Assembly: GCF_026151205.1 (NCBI RefSeq)
Contig: NC_087072.1
Span: 21,232,103 to 21,296,102 of the forward strand
DNA length: 64,000 nt
Source of the DNA: Bolinopsis microptera
Taxonomy: Eukaryota; Ctenophora; Tentaculata; Lobata; Bolinopsidae
Reading direction: 5' to 3'
In this document: positions 56,590 through 64,000 of the stretch, one piece after another
Numbering within the stretch: the stretch's first letter is position 1
How the letters are laid out: the number at the start of each line of letters is the position of its first letter
Notes under the pieces: model-generated
What the model saw: only the letters and a program-made list of their open reading frames with translations
Told to the model about the DNA's origin: nothing
Databases searched by the model: none
Translations under genes and position numbers: made by a program

Positions 56590-57566
56590 ACGATAAGTAT
56601 GTTTTAAGCTATATTATTACATTTAGAATATTCTAAAAATCCGATGCACTGATCAACCAACTTGCTGACATAGCACATTGTATAAATACTGCACCTAACA
56701 CCATTATTGATTATACATTATAAGATCAAAGAATATTGAAAGTAAAATTTATGTTAGCTACGATCCTGGTCCCAATCCCGGCTTAATCCCGGTCTTATTC
56801 CCGGTCTCAGTCTTATTCCTGGTCCCGGTCTTATTCCCGGTCTAGGTTTAATCCCGGTCCCGGCACTTTTTTTCGAGTCCCGATCCGGCCAAAAAAGCGG
56901 TCCTGGTCGATCCTTGCATATGGGTCATGAGCATTAAGTATGAAAAAAAGCAAGAGTGTGTAAGAGCATAAGCTTCGCAGTATTTTCAAAATGAAAAATC
57001 AAAAATACTAACTAACTGTTTGCGGGTGAAAACTTCAATAAAACAAGAAATTTCTGTCCTGGAAATTTTATCTTCAAAAACTTAAAATGGGACAGAGAAA
57101 ATAAAAGGACAGTACGATTTTTGGTCGCATAACTACCATCCTCAATTACCATCCTCAGTTAACTTCCAGCAAAAATTCCATCAAATCTGTCAAAATATTA
57201 TATTATACATGACAGTGACTCTGGGTTTTTATTTGTCAACAGTAAATATTGAAATGGCTAACGTGTCAGCAACAATACAGATATATTATAATTATATATT
57301 GAATCAATTTCAATTATGGCAGAATTTTCAACGAACAGATTTAAAATCTTTTTAAAATCCTATCTGAATTTTTAAATCTTTTTAAAATACTATCTGAATT
57401 TTCTTTCAAAACCTATTAAATTTATATTTCTAATAGTAATAAGAGACCTAATTTCAACAATTATAGACTATAGAGTCGCCAGGGATGTTCCCCACTCACC
57501 ATTTCCGTACGTCATATTTGTGGTTTTTGTACGCTTTTATATTTTGAACTATGATTATTGTAAATA
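56590..57566. other. Spacer with CCCGGTC repeats
   Basis: 56768-56865 holds degenerate repeats of CCCGGTCTTATT/CCCGGTC. The rest is AT-rich with a duplicated CTATCTGAATTTT motif near 57360-57400. No gene is seen. Confidence 0.5.
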
Positions 57567-58419
57567 CAGGGTGGCCCAGAAGTAACTGCCCACATGCAAT
57601 CCTTCAATAACTCACGTAATTCTTCTTAGAATTGCACAGAAATGTCAGAGGTTAAAGATATAGGTCAAACTTAGATTTCCTGAAAGTTTCGTCAAATTTA
57701 ATTAATTACAGTGGGTGTGGCACGCCAATCCCTCTTTTTCGCTATTGTCACCACAAAGTGAGAAAGATTTCAGCTAGGAACTTCAAAGTTTCTAGACATA
57801 TTTGGTTTGATAATTGAAGTGCTTTCCCAAAAGTTCAAGTTGGTTGTCCACAATTTAACCAAGTTATGACCCTTTTAAGATATTGCAGATACGTGATCTC
57901 GGCACTTAATCATTGATTTCGTCACCCAATCAGTAATCTCATCGGGAGCTATTTGCTAGCGAGCAACAATGAGCCTCATTAGGCGGTAACAAGCATGTCG
58001 GTGGATGACGATCTGATCACTTTGAGTGAATACTGATAGTGACGTTAAGCAGTCTCCAACCAATCAGGGCATTGATTGAGTGAAGATATCACTGATTAAG
58101 TGCTGGCTCACGTATCTGCAAGATCTTAAAAGGGTCATAACTCAGTTAAATTGTGAACAACCAACTTGAAATTTGTTTAAAAGTTTTCTAGAAACTTTGA
58201 AGTTTCTAGCTGAAAGCGTTCTCACTTTATGGTGACAAAAGCGAAAAAGAGGGATTGGCGAGCCACACCCACTGTAATTAATTAAATTTTACGAAACTTT
58301 TAGGAAATATAAGTTTGACCCATATCTATAATCTCTGAAATTTGCGCAATTCTAAGAAGAATTAAATTACGTGAGTTATTAAAGGGTTGCGTGTGGGCAG
58401 TTACTTCTGGGCCACCCTG
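57567..58419. mobile_element. 853-bp mariner-type foldback element
   Basis: The ends are CAGGGTGGCCCAGAAGTAAC and its inverse, flanked by TA on both sides (57565-57566, 58420-58421). The TA duplication and CAGGGTGG start are typical of Tc1/mariner ends. The inverted arms extend over most of the length (for example AATTCTTCTTAGAATTG against its inverse, and GGGATTGGC blocks) around a centre near 57990. The arms have diverged more than in the palindrome at 51487. There is no transposase frame. Confidence 0.9.
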
Positions 58420-58421
58420 TA

Positions 58422-58847
58422 ACATTTTTAAGGCGTCTCTTTGTCCAGATTTATTTAACAACAATCATTAAAAACTGTGCGGCATTGTGATAAATCGAGT
58501 AATAATCAAACACCTAATACGTAATATATGTCCAGTCATTTATGGACATATTTGGTTTGGTACCTGCAAATATCTAGATACTCCTGAAACTTTGCACAGA
58601 CCTTCCTTATGGTATAAATGACTGATTTCTGGTTGAAGACAATTTTTTTACCATGGGCAACACCCAGGAGCGCCACGCCCATATTGGTCACTCAATGACA
58701 CAACTGACTTTTTGCTTCTGAACGTCGTAGAGGCGACTTCGGAATGAAAAGATGGCGCCAAACAGTTCATTGTGGTTGTCAGGTGGGTCTCCCTGACAGA
58801 TTAGTAGGCAGGGCTTCCTTGTCGAATATGTGTTATCCTCATGTAGG
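58422..58847. other. Spacer
   Basis: Unique-looking AT-rich sequence with no gene. It is the insertion target of the next element (GATATT at 58848-58853). Confidence 0.45.
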
Positions 58848-58934
58848 GATATTGGGGGGGGGGGTGTCATGTCCGTCTATGTCCGCCTATGTCCTGTCCT
58901 TTTTGGATTCTATGAGACAACGGACGTGTTTTTT

Positions 58935-59105
58935 GGGACATAGGCGGACACGGACGGACATTGGCGGACTCGGACGGACATTGGCGGACTCGGACGGACA
59001 TTGGCGGACTCGGACGGACATTGGCGGACTCGGACGGACATTGGCGGACCCGGACGGACATTGGCGGACTTGGATGGACATTGATGGACATTAGCAGACA
59101 TTGGT
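58935..59105. repeat. 20-bp tandem repeat
   Basis: Five near-perfect copies of GGCGGACTCGGACGGACATT plus degenerate ends. Frames in all registers are open and spurious. Confidence 0.93.
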
Positions 59106-61140
59106 GGACATTAGCGGACAAAAATTTTGAGGACTGAAGAGTACTGAAGAGTACTGAGGAGGATGGCTGAGAAGGATGGCTGAGGAGGATGGCTGAGGAG
59201 GATGGCTGAGGAGGATGACTGAGGAGGATGACTGAGAGGGAGGAGAAGGACCAGGAAGACCTAGGAGGAGCACCCAGAAGGAGGACCTAGGAGGAGGAGG
59301 AGAACTGAGGAGGATGACTCAGGAGGAGGAGGACTCAGGAGGACTGAGGAGGACTAAGAAGGAGGAGGACTAAGGAGGATGGCTGAGGAGGATGGCTGAG
59401 GAGGATGGCTGAGGAGGATGACTGAGAGGGAGGAGGAGGAGGAAGAGGACTGAGGAGGATGAGGAGAAGGACTGAAGAGGAGGAGGAGGACCCAGGAGGA
59501 GGAGGACCCAGGAGGAGGAGGACCCAGGAGGAGGAGGACTCAGGAGGAGGACTGAGGAGGACTAAGAAGGAGGAGGACTGAGGAGGATGGCTGAGGAGGA
59601 TGGCTGAGGAGGATGGCTGAGGAGGATGACTGAGAGGGAGGAGGAGGAGGAAGAGGAGGAAGAGGACTGAGGAGGAGGAGGAGAAGGACTGAGGAGGAGA
59701 AGGAGGACCCAGGAGGAGGAGGACCCAGGAGGAGGAGGACCCAGGAGGAGGACCCAGGAAAAGGCCCCAGGAGGAGGAGGAGGACTGGGGAGGAGGAGAA
59801 CTGTTGAGGACTGATGAGGAGGCATGAGGACGAGGAGGAGGAGTAGGAGGAGGACTGAGGAGGGGAGGAGGAAGAGGACTGGGGAGGATCAGGAAGACCC
59901 AGGAGGACCCAGGAGGAGGAGGAGGAGGAGGACCCAGGAGGAGGAGGAGGACTGAGGAGGACTGAGGAGGAGGACTGACGATGACTGAGAAGGAGGAGGA
60001 CTGAGGAGTACTGAGGAGGATGGCTGAGGAGAATGGCTGGGGAGGATGGCTGAGGAGGATGACTGAGGAGGATGACTGAGAGGGAGGAGGAGGAGGACTC
60101 AGAAGGAAGAGGAGGAGGACTCAAGAGGAGGACTCAGGAGGAGGACTTAGGAGAAATGAGAAGGAGGACTGAGGAGAACTGAGGAGGAGGACTGAATAGG
60201 AGGAGGAGAAGGAGGGGGACTGGGAGAGGACTGGGGAGGAGGAGGACTGATGAGAAGGATGAGGAGGAGGACCCAGGAGGAGGAGGACTGAGGACCGAGG
60301 AGGAAGAGGAGGAGGATGAAGAGGAGGAGGAGGACCCAGGAGGAGGAGGACTGAGGAGGAGGACTGAGGAGGACTGAGGAGGATGGCTGAGGAGGATGAC
60401 TGAGAGGGAAGAGGAGGAGGAGGAGGAGGACTCAGGAGGAGGAGGAGGACTCAGAAGGAAGAGGAGGAGGACTCAAGAGGAGGACTCAGGAGGAGGACTT
60501 AGGAGAAATGAGAAGGAGGACTGAGGAGAACTGAGGAGGAGGACTGAATAGGAGGAGGAGAAGGAGGGGGACTGGGAGAGGACTGGGGAGGAGGAGGACT
60601 GATGAGAAGGATGAGGAGGAGGACCCAGGAGGAGGAGGACTGAGGACCGAGGAGGAAGAGGAGGAGGATGAAGAGGAGGAGGAGGACCCAGGAGGAGGAG
60701 GACTGAGGAGGAGGACTGAGGAGGACTGAGGAGGATGGCTGAGGAGGATGACTGAGAGGGAAGAGGAGGAGGAGGAGGAGGACTCAGGAGGAGGAGGAGG
60801 ACTGAGGAGGACTGAGAAGGAGGAGGAGGAGGAGGACTGAATAGGAGGAGGAGGAGGGGGACTGGGGGAGGACTGAGGAGGATGGAGGACTGAGGAGAAG
60901 GATGAGGAGGAGGACTGAGGAGGACTGAGGAGGAAGAGGAGGAGGATGAAGAGGAGGACCCTGGAGGAGTACTCAGGAGGAGGAGGAGGACTGGGGAGGA
61001 GAAGGACTGTTGAGGACTGATGAGGAGGACTGAGGACGAGGAGGAGGAGTAGGAGGAGGACTGAGGAGGGGAGGAGCAAGAGGACTGAGGAAGATCAGGA
61101 AGACCCAGGGAGAGGAGGAGGAAGAGTAGGAGGAGGAAGC
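59106..61140. repeat. ~2-kb GGA-rich purine tract
   Basis: Almost all purine on the plus strand, made of GGAGGA, GACTGAGGAGGA, GATGGCTGAGGA and GACCCAGGAGGA modules. It contains an apparently identical 352-bp tandem duplication (60098-60449 and 60450-60801). The long Ser/Pro/Leu frames on minus result from the composition. Confidence 0.95.
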
Positions 61141-61274
61141 ATCTAAATGTTATTTCCATTTTTGTCCGTTTTTGTCCGTTCTATTTTTTGTCCGTTTTGA
61201 AAATATAGGGTACCGAACGGACAAAAAACATGATCCCCCTATAAAAGCAAAAATTGAACATTTTATTTAGCAAT

Positions 61275-61380
61275 TTAAGTGTCCATTAATGTCCGCCTAT
61301 GTCCGCCTATGTCCGTCTATGTCCGCCTATGTCCGTCTATGTCCGCCTATGTCCGCCTATGTCCGCCTATGTCCTGTCCT
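61275..61380. repeat. 10-bp repeat GTCCGCCTAT
   Basis: About nine copies of GTCCGCCTAT/GTCCGTCTAT in direct array near the right end of the element. Confidence 0.93.
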
Positions 61381-61455
61381 TTTTGGATTCTATGAGACAA
61401 GCGGACATAGACGGACGTGACACCCCCCCCCCCCCCCCCCCCCCCCCCCGATATT

Positions 61456-61857
61456 GGAGCACGGAATTTTATTATCTTGTAGAGCTCGAGATAACAGTGG
61501 TATGTATATTGTATAGAGATTTTGGATAGCTAGAATATTATTATGCTAGAATATCGGTTTAGTGTGCTCTTTTATGAAAAATGTTTGGTCAAGTTTCTGG
61601 TGTCCTATATATATAATAGGCCTAGTATGTGCACAAGTCTTAAACTTATCAAGGTATGCCAGCCTATGGTAGATATTAAGAATTTGGGTAGGTAGATATT
61701 AAGAATTTGGTAGATTTATTAATTGTATGACTATTTCCATTATTGAGACGTTTTAAATATTTAATTTAAGAGGATTTTTGAAATTTTTATAGGACTGGTT
61801 CACAGTGTGAACAGATTCCAGATTTATATATTTTTAATAAATGAATAAAAGAACCAA
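61456..61857. other. Spacer
   Basis: AT-rich, with a duplicated AGATATTAAGAATTTGG at 61672-61708. No gene is seen. Confidence 0.5.
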
Positions 61858-61889
<32 letters not shown>

Positions 61890-64000
61890 AAATATGCAAC
61901 CTACTAAAACCAATGGAGCCCTCCTCGGGTCATTCCTCTCGCATTTGCGAAAGTCGTCCCGAAGGTGTAAAAGGAGGACAGGATTTGTTCCCGCCAAGCT
62001 CTTACATCGCTAATTGTCGAGTGTCGACCATCGGCCTTCACTGAAGGTAAGTTTTTTTTAGAGTGGAGGCCGACAGTCAGCATGGGATGCAGGGCCAAGC
62101 GGGAAACAACGTCAAGGCCCCCTTCCACTTGGGCCATGTTGGTTTTGGCAGATACTGTGGTAATAAAATATGAAGTGAATGAGTGAAATGAAGTGAGTGA
62201 AAAGGGTTTAAGAGAGGAGGCTGGAGGAGCCTGTAAGGAATTTAGGAAAGGAAGGAAGCAGGGCATGTACTACAAAAAAACAGCTACTACTAGTAGTACT
62301 GCAAGATTGTAACAATAACCGATAAAAATTAAATAACATAGACAGCAATAAAGATGGAGTGGACATATTGCCCTAATCGGCCAAGATCGACACAATAGAA
62401 CTTTTGTGACCTATTTTATCTCCTGTAAGTGATAGCTTAAGAAGTTTGATATACCCCTGCACTGCCAGATCGGCAAGTCTCCTGCCTGAAATTTTTTGCT
62501 AATGTACCATTTGGCAACGATATTAAAATAATTTATAATTTGTGAAGTGTGATTACAGACTATAAAATTAATTTTAGTGGGATCTTCGTAATTACTATCG
62601 ATTTTCCTTTTAATAAAGTCTTCAAGTATTGTGATGAAGCTATTTGTGTGAATACAATAGAGGTAAATGTGAGGAATTGTTTCTAAGTATATGTTACACA
62701 GGCTACACATGGGAGTATCTGTAACAATTTTCATCTTATGTATCATGTATCTACACGTTGTGATCCTCATTAAGAGTTTGTATTGAAATTGAATCAACTT
62801 AAAGTTTTTAGATACTAAGAAAAACAGGTTGCTTAGAACGACTGCCCAATCGATGGAATGGCTGTTCAAGTCAACAACCCATTGACGTAAAGGAGACAGC
62901 TCGTTTGGACAAATAGAATCGTACATTTTATCCCGAATTTTGCTTCCCTTCACCTGCCCAGTTGCAGAATGTAAAAATCGAAGTTTTATATTCGGGTCAA
63001 CAAATTCGATATTCCTTGAGTTAATCGTGGGACAGTTATATCTCCGTATCCCCATGATAATGTTACAGTAATCAATTTTGGAAATCGTATTCGGAGACAG
63101 CTCCCACTTGTTCATGAACATATCGTAGTTAAGGACTGTACTTTGATCTATAGAAAGGAAATCTGAGATGTAAAATATTCCCTTATCAATAAGATGATTG
63201 TTCCAAAGTTTGGACCCGATGTCAGTTATTGCTGGGTTGGACCACACACAGTGATCAATAGAGCCCAAGGCTGCATTAGCCGAACTAATCTTCCACTCAG
63301 TGTAGCAATCAAGTACGTCCTGTGTAAAATAACAGTTGATATTTGCGAGACCGTTTTCTACAGAGATGGTGATATGCTCGGGAAATTTCAGTTGCATTAT
63401 CATAATATCTTTCCAAGTGTGGTGAAAGGAATCATTTAGTAGCTTTGAAATAAGACTAGTTTTAAGACCTATAATAAATCGGATAAATAAAATAGTCCCA
63501 GGCCTCCATGTTCCTTGTTTCGGGTTATGATTTCACGTTTTATTTTATCCCGTTTGCAACCCCAAAGAAAATGGAATATAATCGTGTCAAAAGTTCTGAT
63601 AAAAGAAGCATCTGGTCTGGGGAGAGGAGGAACCAGGTATGTTAATTGGGAAAAGAGGAGAGTTTTGATAACTGTACATTTACCCATTACCGTCAGATCC
63701 CTCTTGTTCCACCTGTTAATCCAAGACCGAACCTTAATCAATTTATCATTATAATTACTGTTGACTATATCCATAAGTGAGCCATCATTCCTATAAACTA
63801 TACCCAAAGCCGTAAAGTTATTTGTAATAAAATCATCGCCGTAGTCCATTTGAAGGGACGCTAGAAGAGTTGTATTAAGGCGAGCACGACCTAAAGGAAT
63901 ACATCTAGTTTTGTCGATGTTAGCTTTACACCCCGAGCACTGAGCAAACGTTCTGAGTTCTACCATAACTGCCTCTACACTCTCTATTGAAGCTTTCAGA
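61858..64000 (-). mobile_element. L1/Tx1-like LINE, 3' part, runs off the window
   Basis: A minus-strand element. The T25 run at about 61858-61882 is its poly-A tail, followed (minus sense upstream) by about 0.5 kb of 3' UTR and then the C-terminal half of ORF2. The 5' part lies beyond position 64000. The 120-codon frame at 61904-62266 falls in the 3' UTR and has no known domain. Confidence 0.85.
62411..63966 (-). pseudogene. LINE ORF2 C-terminal half, frameshifted
   Basis: The upstream frame (63966-63469) carries the end of the RT and its thumb: SGCKANIDKTRCIPLGRARL, FTALGIVYRNDG, VIKTLLFSQLTYLVPPLP and FHFLWGCKRDKIKREII...GGLGL, all L1/Tx1 signatures. It stops at 63469. The next frame resumes without loss of sequence (GLKTSLISKLLNDSFHHTWK, then the 330-codon frame to 62411). 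It includes LWNNHLIDKGIFYISD, FQYKLLMRITTCRYMIHKMK and the C-terminal zinc knuckle CSLCNIYLETIPHIYLYC. One frameshift near 63460 disables it. Confidence 0.88.

Larger units (their letters stand above)
58854..61449. mobile_element. 2.6-kb element with G11/C27 ends, packed with repeats
   Basis: The left end is G11 followed by TGTCATGTCCGTCTATGTCC. The right end is the inverse (GGACATAGACGGACGTGACA) followed by C27. GATATT (possibly GATATTGG) occurs on both outer sides as a 6-8-bp target duplication. Near both ends the direct block CCTGTCCTTTTTGGATTCTA occurs, and GTCCGYCTAT 10-mers are reiterated. The centre is a 2-kb purine-rich tract. No real ORF is present. Confidence 0.85.

Noticed and set aside
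59540..61159. Ser/Pro/Leu-rich minus-strand frames up to 228 codons
   Set aside because: They follow from the GGA-rich purine tract; several frames are open at once over the same bases.

Overview
This is animal genomic DNA, not bacterial. It has GT-AG introns, CCAAT-free AT-rich spacers (about 40% GC by eye), non-LTR retrotransposons, MITEs and many minisatellites. Two protein-coding genes can be recognised by homology. The gene models and the mix of repeats suggest a marine or early-branching invertebrate, but nothing here fixes the phylum.

Region 1 (about 1-40150, plus strand) is one large gene for a cGMP-dependent protein kinase (PKG). Fifteen shared exons (32302-40147) encode, in order, a coiled coil, an autoinhibitory segment, two cyclic-nucleotide-binding domains and an AGC-type kinase domain with a typical PKG tail. 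All junction phases agree and the join has no stop codon. Upstream, spread over 27 kb, are five separate candidate first coding exons (1519, 10842, 16074, 19817 and 27999). Each has its own ATG and ends with a consensus donor in phase 1, exactly the phase the shared acceptor at 32302 needs. They predict isoforms of 765-790 residues that differ only in their first 8-33 residues. The large first introns hold minisatellites, a possible two-exon minus-strand gene of 85 residues (12058-12503), a decayed reverse-transcriptase fragment (12842-13440) and a diverged 0.65-kb duplication (13520-15140).

Region 2 (about 43000-50000) is a nest of mobile DNA. Two copies of a roughly 0.31-kb repeat flank a Harbinger-type element (TTA target duplication, GGGGTCGTT ends). 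That element contains a CR1/jockey-like LINE (ORF1 with PHD-like and CCCH fingers; ORF2 with endonuclease and reverse transcriptase), which is itself interrupted by a 695-bp element with G/C-run ends. At 51487-52843 lies a near-perfect 1.36-kb palindrome flanked by TTAA. One arm of it is homologous to the interior of the 695-bp element.

Region 3 (about 53100-56600, minus strand) carries a complete four-exon GOLGA7-family gene (142 residues), the Golgi cofactor of DHHC palmitoyltransferases, flanked and invaded by minisatellites. Immediately upstream are possible exons of an unrecognised minus-strand gene.

Region 4 (57567-64000) is again mobile and repetitive: a mariner-type foldback element (TA duplication), an element with G/C-run ends that has swallowed about 2 kb of GGA-rich purine tract, and the 3' part of an L1/Tx1-like LINE on the minus strand that runs off the window edge.

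Nothing resembling rRNA, tRNA or CRISPR was found. All calls come from reading the sequence; no database search was run.
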